From: Mucor racemosus
Taxonomy: Eukaryota; Mucoromycota; Mucoromycetes; Mucorales; Mucoraceae
Assembly: GCA_027405735.1 (NCBI GenBank)
Contig: JAPEHQ010000023.1
Coordinates: 496,001-560,000 of the forward strand
Direction: 5' to 3'
Length of the DNA stretch: 64,000 bases
In this document: positions 52,267 to 64,000 of the stretch, one piece after another
How the letters are laid out: each line of letters begins with the position of its first letter
Position numbering within the stretch: position 1 is the stretch's first letter
The notes under the pieces: generated by a model
The model's database searches: none
Told to the model about the DNA's origin: nothing
What the model saw: only the letters and a program-made list of their open reading frames with translations
Position numbers and translations under genes: made by a program

Positions 52267-54504
52267 CTACAACATTATTAGCCCAATAACGGATTGAACT
52301 TGAAAAGTATAAGGTGATACAACCGGATTAAAAAAAAAAGTCCATGAAATCACAAATTCAAAGGATTTATATATAAAAGCACTACGGCCGACCTGTACTG
52401 CACAAGATAATTTTGTTGTGTCTAGGTGGGCTGCATACTATGGCCTGATGAGTTGTTGCGTCCACTGAATAATGGTTAAAAAGATAACAAGATGCTGCAC
52501 ATGGTGTCGGTTTTTGAGGATATTAAACAGCCAATTTTGAAGACAATTCCATTTCTAACTCACATTGAAATGTAATTCTTATAAATAGTCTTTTAAACCA
52601 AGACCTAGAAGCTCTTGGTTTCTTTCTTTTACCATTAGTTTTTCTAGAAATAAAGCCTACGTTCTCCATGATAAATGTTACTAGTCTTTATTATTATTCT
52701 TTCTATAAATAAGATTGTATGTATCCATAAACTCTCACATGGGCAACAACAAAAGAAACTGCATACGAGCATAACAAAAAGCCTGTTGTATGTACAAAAT
52801 TATAGATTCTTCTGTCTGTGCGCATAACATTAATCCCATGTATGCGTAATAGTAGAGTTGCCCATAAGCATATCATTATTCCTATTTGTGCATAATAATA
52901 AAATCTGACCGTGCGCATTGCAGTAAAATATGGGTGTAAAAAGCTATAAAGAATATTGTTAAAATCCTTCTCTATTAAAATATGGATAATGTGCAATAAA
53001 ATGGTTATTCTACGTCTCTATTTATATTATTTGTTGATTATTTACTATCTTACAATTGTATTGCAATTGTCAACGATTTCATCAATTTTAAGTATAAATG
53101 TTGGGTTGTTTGGTTATTGATTTGGTGGATCAAGAACGGTGTTTTAAATATAGTTTGTCAATCATGCTTTCAGAACAGCCCCTACTTGTTCTACTTGATA
53201 AGCATGTACTTTTTGTATTTTTTATTTGGGATATCCCACATTGCTTTAGTATTTTAGCATCTCTTATTTGAGTATTATACCCTTGCTATCTTCATGCAAT
53301 TGTCTATTTACTATATAGTCTTATCTTTGATAGCATGGTTTCAATGAGATGGCATTTAATTTAGGTATTTTATGATGGGAATCTAGCATAATAGTTCACT
53401 TCAAGCATAATAATGAGCTGATCGAATGGGCACAAATTGGTTTGTTTATGAGAATCGTGCCGTTCTCAAAATTCAATTGTATTTTTTACTGGAATGGGTT
53501 TTTAAATTACATGTATTGCTTTTATTGATATAGATTATAGACAATACAATTCAATACGTTGTTGATGTAGAGCAATACATGCAAGAGTCAATACATTTAC
53601 GATTATTATTATTTGTAAATATGTTTATAGCTATAATCTTTACAGCAACTATAGTTTTTGCTAGAGCATAAACTTAAATAATACTTAGTGCTTAAATTTA
53701 TATGCAGACCAAATCTAAGGTTATAGATGTTACTTTGTCACACTCACTCATAAAATTTAAACAAATTAACCTTCTTTCAACTTACTAGTTTAGTTTACGG
53801 ATTGTCAGCTGTAAAAAGATTTGTTTTCAAGCATAGCTATGATCAAAACTGTGGTTATTAGGCAAGACGTCAGATTATCCTTTTTTTGTATTTCTATACC
53901 ATTTAAAATTTTATGACTTTCCTGGAATATTTCCTGGGTTTGCTGCCAGTTCTAGCTTTTCATTTAGATATAAATATCATTATTGCCTTCGATTTGATCT
54001 GGTAATCAAGAAGTACGTCCCACAATACAGTAGTAAATAATGATATTTGATCTTAAAATGCGGTTAAATGAAAATACCAGTCTCTAATATAAACTGCTGC
54101 CTATATTAAAAATAGTAGTCCCTTATGTTAGAATGCGTATTCAGATAAAAGAAAAGAATAGCAGCTTGATAGTCTGATATGCCTTATCAAACGGTGAATA
54201 TATCCTTGTCATATAAAAACAAAAAGAGAGAAACAACACATGTGTTATGTCAATACTCATCATAGGTCTCACATCCAAGGTCACAGTCTATAATTAGTGT
54301 TACAATAAATCAATGTGGATCATTGATTTACATCATATTCTTAGATAGTAAACCCCTAGTAATAGTTATAATTAATGTATATAAATACATCCAAAGGATG
54401 TATTGTTGATAAAAATGTAATATTCTGGCAAGATTATTTATATAGACTCTTTTGACATTTCAATTAAAACCCTGCTAAATTGCACATTTCATCCAATGTA
54501 AAGG
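52267..54504. other. AT-rich, no gene recognised
   Basis: 2.2 kb with no supported coding region. The 97-codon minus frame at 52703-52996 is Ile/Tyr-rich without family features. Confidence 0.5.
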
Positions 54505-54556
54505 CAGCATTACGGTGCATAAACCATAAACTAAACAAAATAGACAATATCTATTA

Positions 54557-55457
54557 ACGTGCCACCAGCTTTAAACCTGCACAAATTTTAACTTTTTTTA
54601 AGAGCTATCAACTCACCCAAAACTAACGATACAATAAAAAAAATCCATAACAATCATTATTTAAACCTTTGTAAACAATTGTTATGGCTCGAATACTTAA
54701 TTTTACTATAAAATCATTCTGTTGATAGCCCTTGAAAATAGACGGTATTTCAAAATTTAAGCTGTGTGCTCTTAGGTGAGGGTAACTTTTGAAACAAGGA
54801 TACTCTGTGACACATAACCTCCTTACCTTAAACCCAGCTTACGTAAGCAATGCGTGAAATCAGCATTTTCGCTATCAACTTTCCGAAAAATAAAGATATA
54901 ATAAATCAGAGCCATAACAATCATTATTTAAACCTTTATGAACAATTATTATGACTTTAATAGTTATTTTTATTATAAAATCATTTTACTGATACCCAAA
55001 GTACCATTGCGAATGCAATTGGATCAAAATGTACTGTGGTGCTGCCAAGAGAGAAGCTCGTTTGCGATGTGACTATACATTCAAGTCTCTGGAGAAAAAC
55101 ATCCATTCTTTTCTGGATACCTCTGGTAACCTGACTCAAATCAGACATTATTTCAGAAGGTCGATGGACTACATCGAAGCTTATAGCAAATGTAGAGAAG
55201 TTGTCCAAGAAGTTAAGAAATTTGTCAAAAAAAATATTTATCTCACAGAAAATTTAGAATTCCTAAAGATTTGTTATAAAAATAAAATGTTTGTTTAAAC
55301 TTATTATACTTCTCAATCTCTCAAATAACAAATGAGCTACATTATCTGCCATGAGATGCCTCCAAAAAAAATATATATATTGAAATGACGGAGTTCCAAA
55401 ATAAATAAAAATTGAAACAAAATTAAAGTTTACACAGATTTAAAGCTGGTGGCACGT
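54557..55457 (+). mobile_element. 901-bp TIR element with TA target duplication
   Basis: Terminal inverted repeats of about 35 bp (ACGTGCCACCAGCTTTAAA at both ends, five mismatches beyond), flanked by TA on each side (54555-54556 and 55458-55459), as in Tc1/mariner/IS630-type elements. The second copy of the surrounding duplication, at about 58310, is an empty site with a single TA, confirming both boundaries. Inside are two diverged direct subrepeats of about 85 bp (about 54645-54730 and 54915-55000; AACAATCATTATTTAAACC in both) and one open frame at 55029-55298. Confidence 0.85.
55029..55298 (+). CDS. 89-aa open frame carried by the TIR element
   Basis: Starts MYCGAAKREARLRCDY, contains SGNLTQIRHYFRRSMDYIEAY and a lysine-rich end (KKFVKKN). 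Composition and charge look protein-like, unlike the AT-driven frames around it. No DDE catalytic triad or other transposase motif is visible, so it may be a transposase remnant or captured host sequence. The frame ends about 160 bp before the right TIR. Confidence 0.4.
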   Translation: MYCGAAKREARLRCDYTFKSLEKNIHSFLDTSGNLTQIRHYFRRSMDYIEAYSKCREVVQEVKKFVKKNIYLTENLEFLKICYKNKMFV

Positions 55458-56321
55458 TACCATAGAAGCATACTGTACATTGTTCTACCAGAAAAACCGT
55501 CTGTCATATCATACATTGATTAAAAAATTGCAAACGCGAACCTGTAGAGCGACGCTGTAATTGAGCATAGCAAGATCCAACGGCTATATCTCTTATATAC
55601 TATGGTTTATCTAAGTTTTTAATAAAAAATGTATTTTTTTTCAACTTTTTCTTATATTTAACCATCTGCGGTCTGAAAATTCAGTTTTTGTAGCGGACAT
55701 TTTCGGGGCTCATTTTACCCTTACCAACGCTCATGATTTTGATCAAAAATGAGAAAAATCAAATTTTGACACCAAAATCAACGTTTAAATATATTACATT
55801 GTGAGAGAAAATTGTAGCCATAAATAATATACATTTTAAAAAAGCTTAATATTAAATGTTAAGTAATGAAACCTCGTACTTTTGTCCCAAAAACGGTTTT
55901 TTGGTTAAAGGATTTTTATGTAATACTTTACAATAAAATTGTTTGTTATTTTTTATTGAGTAAATAGAGCGCTAAATTCTGTATATGTGTATATTTTTTG
56001 TTTTTATATTTGGTAGTATAATTAACTCTAGATTTGCAAAACCAAAAAAAAAAAATTAAAAAATGTCAAAATTGATGATCTGGACAAAAATAATTTTCTA
56101 AATTAATATTCCGCTTATAAGCCTTGTAAGTCTTAAAAATAACAGATTTTATAATACTTGAGAACTTTTTCAAGAATTTACGATGCTGTACCCACTTTAT
56201 TCAAGCTTATTACTGTAAATCTTCATACATGGTAATATTGTGCGGTAGTTTATTTGATGATAATATAGCCTTACTTTATAATTATTGCGCTAGAGGTAAT
56301 TTACATTGAGTTTTATTTTTA

Positions 56322-56520
56322 CCTCTCCAATATCATAAACATAAATCTGGCCATCATCATCACTGGAATCTATTATTACCAACAAGCCAATTTATTCAAT
56401 GCTTTACCAGAGCCAACTAAAGTTTTTACAAATGGTTCCTCGGTATTTGCATTCAAATTGCGTAAGTTAAATTGACTGGTTCCATCTACAGTAGCAAAAA
56501 AAAACGTATCACCAGCCCGC
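56322..56520 (-). pseudogene. Relic of dynein intermediate chain (WD40 C-terminal part), copy 1
   Basis: Minus-strand translation reads AGDTFFFATVDGTSQFNL, then RNLNANTEEPFVKTL, then GKALNKLA, a stop, and in another frame DGQIYVYDIGEV ending at a plausible donor. The ATVDG, WNLN-like, ALNKL and VYVYDIGE blocks in this order match the last WD repeats of cytoplasmic dynein intermediate chain. Stop codons and a frameshift make it a pseudogene fragment; the parent gene is not in this window. Confidence 0.7.
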
Positions 56521-57878
56521 CTTATGTATGATAAACGTCAATCTAAAATCAGAAGCATCCCATTGTCATTGTTATGAGCTATGAAAAGCTTACTTTTCAA
56601 TAATATAGCAATTAAATAAAAAACAAGATGATACTAATAGCACATGGTGAGTATTCAATATCTAAGTTTGGTGAAGTATGCCTTTAAACTCTTTTAGTAA
56701 TCATGAGGCAAATACAACATCTTGATACTGTAATTTCTATCCATCAAAATGTTGCGATTTTTATTATACAATGAATGCACCTTTTATCAATACTGACCTC
56801 AATGTACATTGGGTATCAATTTTTTATCAATTGTATTTTTTTCTGGTTTATTAATATTCAGTCATATTGAACGATAACTTGTAGCACTGCCAAAAAATAG
56901 AAGAATAAATGCTTCAAGAGTTTTCTACATACCAAATTATGTGATTTCGTAGCAATGATTGCACTTAACTAAGCTTTTGAAAAACCTATTAATGTTAATC
57001 TGAATAATTAGTACTTTCATTCAAAAGTAATAATCTTTGCTTTATACATTTACATTCACCCATTCAATAAATGATATTGCATTTATTATCAGCTATATCG
57101 ATCAAACAACTTCATCTGACTAGATTTGATACATTTGACAATTAAATGCATACTACATTACACTTGAGCTACCAAATATTGCCATAAAAAAATTTTGTAC
57201 AGGTCGACGAAGCATCACAATTTGGATCTTTTGTGTTAATATAGATCTGAGCTCTCTCTCACATTCATAAATCTCCGCATAAATCATATCTCTATCTGTT
57301 CAATTTAACTGGAATATATTGAACACCAACATCGTACTCGATAAAACGCCTTATTATTTTATTGCGAGCCAACGCAACTAATTTATTGCTAATTTAGCAT
57401 CAGCAATTGAATCAGATAAATTTGAGATTAGACGACCCCTTTTAATATTTTTGCATACCATGAGCTAATAATGGACCGTTATTATAGATGAGAAGTTATT
57501 CAAGGATGGTGAGTTAACTCTAATGGACAAACCAGTCATCGATTAGCAGTATAAACCAAATATTAAAATCAAATATATCAACTTAATGAGCAAGAGATGA
57601 TAAACCATGTAAATTAGCATAATTGAATTGTTTCAAGCGTTTTGAACTGAATACGCCTTTATTTTTGACCTATAAAAATCGATTCATTAGTAAAATCAAC
57701 CAACAAGCTAATAAATGATGATTATGGTGTATCTTTGATAGTTGGTAGTGGTATACAAGACAACATCTCGTTTTCCTCTTTTTGGCTGTCGGCCATTAGT
57801 CATTAAATAGAAACATACATTTTCTAGAAACTAAGTAGATTAGCATGAGTTTATGCATCCATTCGAATCAAGTCTATT

Positions 57879-58226
57879 TGTTACGCCAGGAGATTATATC
57901 AATCTCAAAGCTAAAATATGTACTAAATCATTTAATAAAAATAAAGGAAAACTGTTATAAAATGAAAGAGCACACTAAAACTAAAGAACTTTATTATAAG
58001 ATCGAACCATCTTCTTTTATATTCACATTCTCTAATTATATGACCTGTTTAAAGGAGTCTATTTATATATATACATATATCCAATCAAGTCTAGGTGACA
58101 CACACTAGTTCCACATTCTTGTATAAACGGAGCTTCATAACATAATACACAGCAATGTAGAACTTAACATATCAAACTGTGTCGTAATCTTAACCAAGGA
58201 ATGCACCCAGATCTGTGGATGCAACA
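57879..58226 (-). mobile_element. Solo LTR, copy 2 (348 bp)
   Basis: Reverse complement of the LTR at 51761-52108, same length, about four mismatches by eye, all clustered near the middle. Flanked by the 5-bp duplication CTATT (57874-57878 and 58227-58231). It sits near the right end of duplication copy 1; copy 2 of the duplication lacks it. The 87-codon frame at 57845-58108 is made of LTR sequence and is not a gene. Confidence 0.92.
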
Positions 58227-58262
58227 CTATTATACTATACATACAGTACTTTATTGACATAA

Positions 58263-59510
58263 CAATTACAGCGCCTGAACTATAAACTAAACAAACTAGG
58301 CAATATCTGTTACTATAATAATAGAAACATAAAACTTTCTACTAGAAAAACCGTCTATCATATCATACATTCATTAAAAAATTGCAAAAACGAGCCCGTA
58401 GAGCGACGCCGTAATTGAGCAGAGCAAGATTGAACGGCTAAGTCTCTTATTATATTATGGTATATCTAAGTTTTAATTAAAAAAGCGTTTTTTTTAAAAG
58501 TTTCTCTTATATTTAACCACGTATGGTCTGAAAATTCAGACTTTGTAGCGGACATTTTCGGGGCTCATTTTACCCTTATCAACGCTCATGATTTTGATCA
58601 AAAATCAGAAAAATCAAATTTTGACACCAAAATCAACGTTTAAATATACTACATTGTGAGAGAAAATTGTAGCCATAGCTAATACACATTTTATAAAAGC
58701 TTAATATTAAATATTAAGTAACGAAAATTTGTACTTTTGCCCCAAAAACGATTTTTTGATTAAGGGATTTTCATGTAATATCTTACAATAAAAATGTTTG
58801 TTATTTTTTATTAAGTAAATAGAGCGCTAAATTCTGTATATGTGTATATTTTTTGTTTTTATATTTGGTAGTATAATTAACTCTAGATTTGCAAAACCAA
58901 AAAAAAAAAAATTAAAAAATGTCAAAATTGATGATCTGGACAAAAATAATTTTCTAAATTAATATTCCACTTATAAGCCTTGTGAGTCTTAAAAATAAGA
59001 AATTTTATAATACTTGAGAACTTTTTCAAGAATTAATGATACTGTACCCACTTCATTCAAGCTTATTACTGTAAATCTTTATACATGGTAATATTGTGTG
59101 GTAGTTTATTTGAGGATAATATAGTCTTACTTGATAATTAATGCGCTAGAGGTAATTTACATTGAGTTTTATTCTTACTCCTCCAATATTATCATAAACA
59201 TAAACATGGCCATTACTGGGACCTATTGCCACCTTTTTACCCTCTTTGTTCCAAGCCAATTTATTCAATGCTTTACCAGAACAAACTTACTTTTAACCTA
59301 TAAAAATTGATTTATTAGTAAAATCAACTATTAATAACAAGCTAATAAGTAATTATTATGGTGTACCTTTTTTGATAGTTGGTAGTGATATACAAGACAA
59401 CATCTTGTTTTCCTCCTATTAGCTGTTGGCCACTAAATGGAAATAAATATCATTTAGAAACTAAATAGGCTAACATGAGTTCATTTATTTATTTAAATCA
59501 AGTCAATACT
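58263..59510. repeat. Tandem direct duplication, copy 2 (shortened)
   Basis: Copy of 54505-58262 without the TIR element (empty TA site at about 58310), without the LTR, and lacking the sequence equivalent to 56413-57655; the junction is at about 59287. Confidence 0.8.
59178..59286 (-). pseudogene. Relic of dynein intermediate chain, copy 2
   Basis: Minus-strand reading GKALNKLAWNKEGKKVAIG then NGHVYVYDN, the C-terminal WD repeat of dynein intermediate chain. This copy is better preserved over the LAWNKEGKKVAIG block than copy 1, but it is truncated upstream by the deletion junction and frameshifted at the end. Confidence 0.7.
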
Positions 59511-62500
59511 ATACATACTTTTATAATCACCAGTTTTTCTCCAGGTAGATATCGACTTTAGACCAAAAAAGCATTGATTATAACGTAGATAATGGAACAA
59601 AATGATTAAGTCCTGGACGCTTTTTTTATTTGAGAAAGATATCATAACGTGTCCTAACATTAACAGTTGTCAATAATTTATTTCCAAATAAACAATAAGA
59701 AAAACATGTAATTGTACCTGCTGCTTGATTTCAGTTTATAAAAGATATTGGTAGTTTTAAACATAAAGAAAAGAGCTGAGGAAAGTGGGGAAGAAAAAAG
59801 AGAAATAATTCTAAATCAATCGGTTTTGTGTGTTACAACCAGAAATTTACAAATGCATAAATACTTTAGTGTTGCCAAACAGGTTGTTGTCGTTGCTCCC
59901 ATTTGGTCCCCGAAAGAAGAACATGGGCAGAACTCTTTCAAACCTCAAATTTCAAATTGATATATCTCGTCATTAAGGCAATTCTGTTGAATCAGAGTAA
60001 CTCACATCTGTTTTAAATCATTCAAATCATCTTCTTTATTAATTATATCATGATTGATATACTTTAATAAATTGACTAAAAAACCTTGATCTCATTGCTC
60101 TGCTCATCTGGGCTGCCTGGTCTTCACAAAAGTTTTTATTCTGCCCATCTGTACAGATCACTATGCCCATGGGAAGCATAGTTTGGCCGTAGCGATTGAT
60201 TCTGTGGATTAATGCTAGAAGTGCCTGCTATTTCAACGGGAGCTCATTTGAATCATAATTCGTCGAGAACTGGCGAGCATACTGACCTTAGTAAGTGTAA
60301 ATAGCGGGTGATAACTAACGTGTTGTTCAAACGTATTACCGCATGCACAATAATCCATGAAAGCTGATAACTACTGAAATACCCGTATTAACTATTCATA
60401 ATTATTACCTACAGTATATCCATGAAGAGTGCTAGCTTCTTACCTGGATCAGTACTCATATACTGAGATCGTATTGTATTTAAATTGTTTTCAATAAAAA
60501 TGTGCAGTAAGCTATAGTTGCACTTTCGCAATAAATTTCTCAACACACAGTAGGCCGTGGACGTTGCCCTTGGAGTTCAGCGTGTCCAAGATCTACCCCT
60601 ACTCTCATATAAACTTGGAAGTTAGTAGTATTGAAATTTGCTGCGATAGGGCTTTTGTTATCGATTTTTTTACGGTTATAAAAGTACGTTTCAGATGGTT
60701 TTTAAATGGGTTTCGAATGTTTTCGCCTAATATTGAACCGAACCACGTAAAGTATCTAAAGAAGGTATACCTTTAATCTATAGTCCATTGATATCTCTCG
60801 GGAAATAGAAATATTAATACCAGAACGTAAGTGCACTTGCCAAACATTGACCAAGGTTGACCTAAAGTTTATTATAAAAAATTGAGAACCTAAATTAAAG
60901 TGTTATTTTTTTGTATTTATAAGGTAGATCCAACACTAGGATACTTTACATTTTTTGTTTCAGCGAAAAATATCGATTTTTCGTCGAGATAATCAAAGTA
61001 ATAGTTTATACTACGGCTTAAAGCCTATATTAACTGGGCTTCAAAATCGATTTGTCAAATCGACCTGAAAATGATGCAAAAAACAAAATTGCTTAATGGC
61101 TCATGAACTGCAAAGTAAGTTGAAGCTGTGTATTGAATAGTTTTTGTAGAGTTTTGGGTTCTGCATCCATTTAAATAAAATTTAAACAAACATTTCGCAT
61201 TAAATTTTGCGTTAAATGCAATTGAAATTTTGGAGGTTTTTTGAAGATACACATTAATTTTGATAATCATATTTAACATATAAGTAATTAGAATGATACG
61301 CAAAAAAAGTATCTATCGATCGAAATATTGTGGAATCTTTTAGCTGCATTTTTTGTAGAGAAAACTAGATTTTTGTCCAAAATTTTTTCAGATTCAGAAT
61401 TTGGGATGAGGGTATATAAGGGAAAAATGGAAGCTAGAAATGAAGGTATGTTTTTATACACATTTTTGAGGATATCTCCACAAAAAATTAATGTTTTGAA
61501 AAACTCTAAATTGGGTCTGAGAGAGCTCAACGAGCTTAATGACATGAATGTAAAAAAAAACGTTGCTCAATTTAACCAATACTTTGAAATCTACTATAGA
61601 AATGCCAAAAAAATGAAAAAAAAAATAAAAGTGCTCAGAATTTTTTCATACTGAAATATGTTATAGAGTACTTTAAAACATGTAAGTTTCATTACTAGAC
61701 AGTAATAGTATAGCTTAATTTTTTGTAGAGATATGAAGACCCAAATGTTTCAATTTTTACCAGTGAAATACGCGCGAAAATCCGAAACATTAGCATTGAA
61801 AAATTTATAACAACTGCAAAAAATTGGATATTTCCGGATACTTATTTTGAGGTTAAAGTTAAACATCTCAGGCATATCAGCATATAAATTTTTCTTAATA
61901 TTATTTAGTGAAAAAATAACTGAGTAGGGATGAAAACCAAGACCTATTTTTCAAGAAAAAAGTGCCTGCTGTTTTCGAGTTTTTCGTTATATATAAAATA
62001 AGCGCAGGACAGCTAGCATATTGTACTATGCATTTTCAAGTAACTAAGAACTTGTGGTCAATTTGGTCAATAATGGGTATATATACAAGTATAACGCGCC
62101 TCACTTGAGAATAAATACATTGGCTGAAACCGCCCCGATAGAGAAGTGGATCACCAATCATGAGGGAAAATGACCTGATATTTAATGCATTTAAGATTTA
62201 GTCGATTGTAAGTTTCTTTATAGTTTTCTCTATCAATAATCAGAGTTTATTTTAATGAATGCACTGTAGTAGCTTATTTTTTCTCGAGATATCGCTATTC
62301 AAACATTTCAAATTTAAGAAAATAAAATCTTATTACGCGATATTTAAAGGGTTAAAACTATTTCACGGAGCGTGCTAACACAAATAGTACTTTCGGCAGT
62401 ATATTCTAGCCTCTGAAATATATGCTCGTATTTTTTTATTTAAAGTTATACATTGAAAAGTGCTTGCTACTTGGTATGCCGATGCAATCTATTACTGCAT

Positions 62501-63056
62501 CTTTGAATTTCAGCCCCAGTTCCAGCAGATTTTTATCCGTCCCTATTCAAAGAATCTTTTTGCAATTTATTATTATGCCTAAAAGTGGAGGCTTATCATA
62601 GATGTAGTAAGTAAAATCTTGGCTTCATTCTGACAGTTTTAGGTGTGAGTTTTTTCTTTATAATGCAAATATACATTCAATTAAATTGCTCTTCCTCAGT
62701 AAATCTGGTTGTCATAAAAATGGAAGAAAAAATAGAGCATGAGTGTTAGTCTATACATGAAAGTGTCTATTTTTACAGTTTATTTAAAATAGTTTGATAT
62801 TACTAAGTAACAATTATTTTAATTAATATACCACAATAGCTGTTAATTGTAATTGCTGCAGTGTAAATAATGTTGTGAAACCCAAAGAAAAATGGTCCGA
62901 AATTTCAGTAACAATTTTTTTCTTGTTTTGAAACCTTCTTCTTTTTTTATTTCTTTTGATGGATCAAGCGATTAGAAAGGTTGCAGTTAATATTTAAGAG
63001 AATAAGTCTTGCTAAAGTACAAAAGTACATTATAATAAAACGCGATATCGAAAATA
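59511..63056. other. Spacer with repeat relics upstream of the methyltransferase
   Basis: No supported gene. About 60170-60360 (minus) is the second copy of the relic at 50575-50760; about 61030-61170 matches 29110-29270; about 61650-61995 (minus) is a family 1 repeat. The frames at 59748-59960, 60564-60776 and 61328-61654 show no family features. The last 150 bp hold the next promoter. Confidence 0.5.
61650..61995 (-). repeat. Degenerate dispersed repeat, family 1, copy c
   Basis: Reverse complement aligns with 17090-17440 over about 330 bp at roughly 70% by eye, the longest match of this family in the window. Confidence 0.75.
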
Positions 63057-63896
63057 ATGGCAAGGGATAAAAGAATCATTGACGAAGAGCCACCAATTGC
63101 GACTATCGAGGGTTGGGAAGACGGTCAACCTTTCAAAAGAGGCATTCACAAATTAGATCGCTGGGCACTTCAATCTGCAGATACTTTAACAATCCACATC
63201 GGGCCCCATGATATTACATTAGTTCAGGATCCACACTCTAATTATTTGGGTGGTTATGTATGGTTGACATCTATCGTATTTTGCTCATATCTCGAACGTT
63301 TAAGTTCAAAACGAGATCGCCATGGTTGGATTAGTCTGGATCATCGTAAGCGTTGGGTTGAATTAGGTTCAGGTGTAGGATTAATTGGCATAATGTTGCA
63401 CAAATTGGGTATTGAGGATGTTGTTATTACCGATATTGAAGAATTGGTTGAAACTATGGAGAAAAATGTCGAAGCCAATCAACTTCATGTCAAATCAATC
63501 AGCGGGCGGATGAAGAATGATTACGACAATGATATTATTGTAGTTGATCCGTTACTATGGAATAATGTTGAAGAGATGGATAGCATTAAAGCAGGAGGAG
63601 ATATTGACTATATAGTTGCATGTGATTGTATATATTCAGAAGCCAGCGCAATGGATCTAGTTGATACTATGGATTATTTATCTGGTGAGAAGACGACTAT
63701 TATTTGTATTAGTGAAGTTCGAAATCAGGCAGCACAAGATAAATTCATGTTGGAAGCAGAAGCGCGATTTCAAGTAGAATTATTACCTGCCATCCAATGG
63801 CAAAAGAAAGTTAATCAACAAGTGGATTTCGATGAGACACTAAATCTTTATAGGTTGCGCAAAGCAAAGCGTCGTTCAAAGTCAGCGAAGAAATAA
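63057..63896 (+). CDS. METTL21-like (Methyltransf_16) protein methyltransferase
   Basis: Single-exon, 279 aa, seven-beta-strand SAM-dependent methyltransferase. Motif I is WVELGSGVGLIGIML (about residues 101-115), post-I acidic end TDIEEL, then the family's VACDCIYSEAS, corresponding to the DxxY-type substrate motif of METTL21/EFM lysine methyltransferases. The N-terminal part has LVQDPHSNYLGGYVWLTSIV, the QD/GG-W block of the same family. A basic tail (RRSKSAKK) ends the protein. Members methylate elongation factors or chaperones; the actual target is not deducible here. Confidence 0.9.
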   Translation: MARDKRIIDEEPPIATIEGWEDGQPFKRGIHKLDRWALQSADTLTIHIGPHDITLVQDPHSNYLGGYVWLTSIVFCSYLERLSSKRDRHGWISLDHRKRWVELGSGVGLIGIMLHKLGIEDVVITDIEELVETMEKNVEANQLHVKSISGRMKNDYDNDIIVVDPLLWNNVEEMDSIKAGGDIDYIVACDCIYSEASAMDLVDTMDYLSGEKTTIICISEVRNQAAQDKFMLEAEARFQVELLPAIQWQKKVNQQVDFDETLNLYRLRKAKRRSKSAKK

Positions 63897-64000
63897 AATG
63901 GAAACTATCATCATTGTCTTTTTTTTTTTTTTTTCCTGTTCTTTATTTTTTTTTCCTAATTTCTTATCTTCCCTTTCCTTTCATTTCTCTCTCCCTCTCT
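63897..64000. other. 3' flank with pyrimidine tract
   Basis: T- and CT-rich sequence after the methyltransferase stop up to the window end; no feature recognised. Confidence 0.5.

Larger units (their letters stand above)
54505..58262. repeat. Tandem direct duplication, copy 1
   Basis: Direct repeat of 58263-59510. Shared blocks by eye near 90% identity: 54520-54556 with 58276-58310, 55458-56412 with about 58311-59286, and 57656-57878 with about 59288-59510. Copy 1 additionally contains a 901-bp TIR element, about 1.24 kb of internal sequence that copy 2 lacks (56413-57655), and a solo LTR near its right end. Boundaries are approximate. Confidence 0.8.

Noticed and set aside
52703..52996. 97-codon minus-strand frame with hydrophobic stretches, possible membrane protein
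   Set aside because: No homologous motif, biased to codons expected from AT-rich DNA, located in a mobile-element-rich region.
57845..58108. 87-codon plus-strand frame
   Set aside because: Most of it lies inside the solo LTR at 57879-58226, and its sequence also occurs in the other LTR copy.

Overview
The window looks like nuclear DNA of an early-diverging fungus, most likely Mucoromycota (Mucorales-like). It is AT-rich, its short introns (about 50-145 nt) have GT..AG ends and CTAAT/CTAAC-type branch sites, and its proteins are clearly eukaryotic and fungal: a Dnf-type flippase, a fungal phosphofructokinase with a glyoxalase-like head, an ETP1/BRAP2 protein, an Ort1-type carrier and THI4. 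Assignment to Mucoromycota is inference; no rRNA or other marker gene is present. I rebuilt exon structures by eye and checked each reading frame arithmetically.

Region 1-16.3 kb is gene-dense. In order: 5' part of a P4 flippase (-), KduD-like SDR (+), ribosomal protein eL24 (-), a very proline-rich protein (+), a small CENP-X/MHF2 histone-fold gene (-), an NRAMP transporter (+), a single-LIM protein (-) and a CCDC6-like coiled-coil protein (+). Region 16.3-20.3 kb is non-genic and holds decayed dispersed repeats. Region 20.3-28.4 kb has two paralogous genes of unknown function (+, 583 and 274 aa) flanking a BRAP2/ETP1 ubiquitin ligase gene (-), then mitochondrial 3-hydroxyisobutyryl-CoA hydrolase (+). 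Region 28.4-32.9 kb is repeat-bearing spacer. Region 33-48.2 kb has type III glutamine synthetase (-) divergent from THI4 (+), a TPP riboswitch aptamer downstream of THI4, two tandem GNAT genes (-), phosphofructokinase (-) and an ornithine carrier (-). Region 48.2-63 kb has no convincing host gene. It is a nest of mobile elements: two hAT-type MITEs in opposite orientation, two 348-bp solo LTRs, a 901-bp TA-flanked TIR element, and a tandem duplication carrying relics of a dynein intermediate chain gene. A METTL21-like methyltransferase gene (+) closes the window.

The genes are ordinary housekeeping and metabolic genes and do not form a cluster. The most interesting signals are the TPP aptamer in the THI4 3' region, overlapping an AATAAA; a probable one-nucleotide exon in the eL24 gene; a paralogous protein pair with repeated acidic F-x-x-[VI] motifs; and the nested transposons with readable target-site duplications and an empty site.
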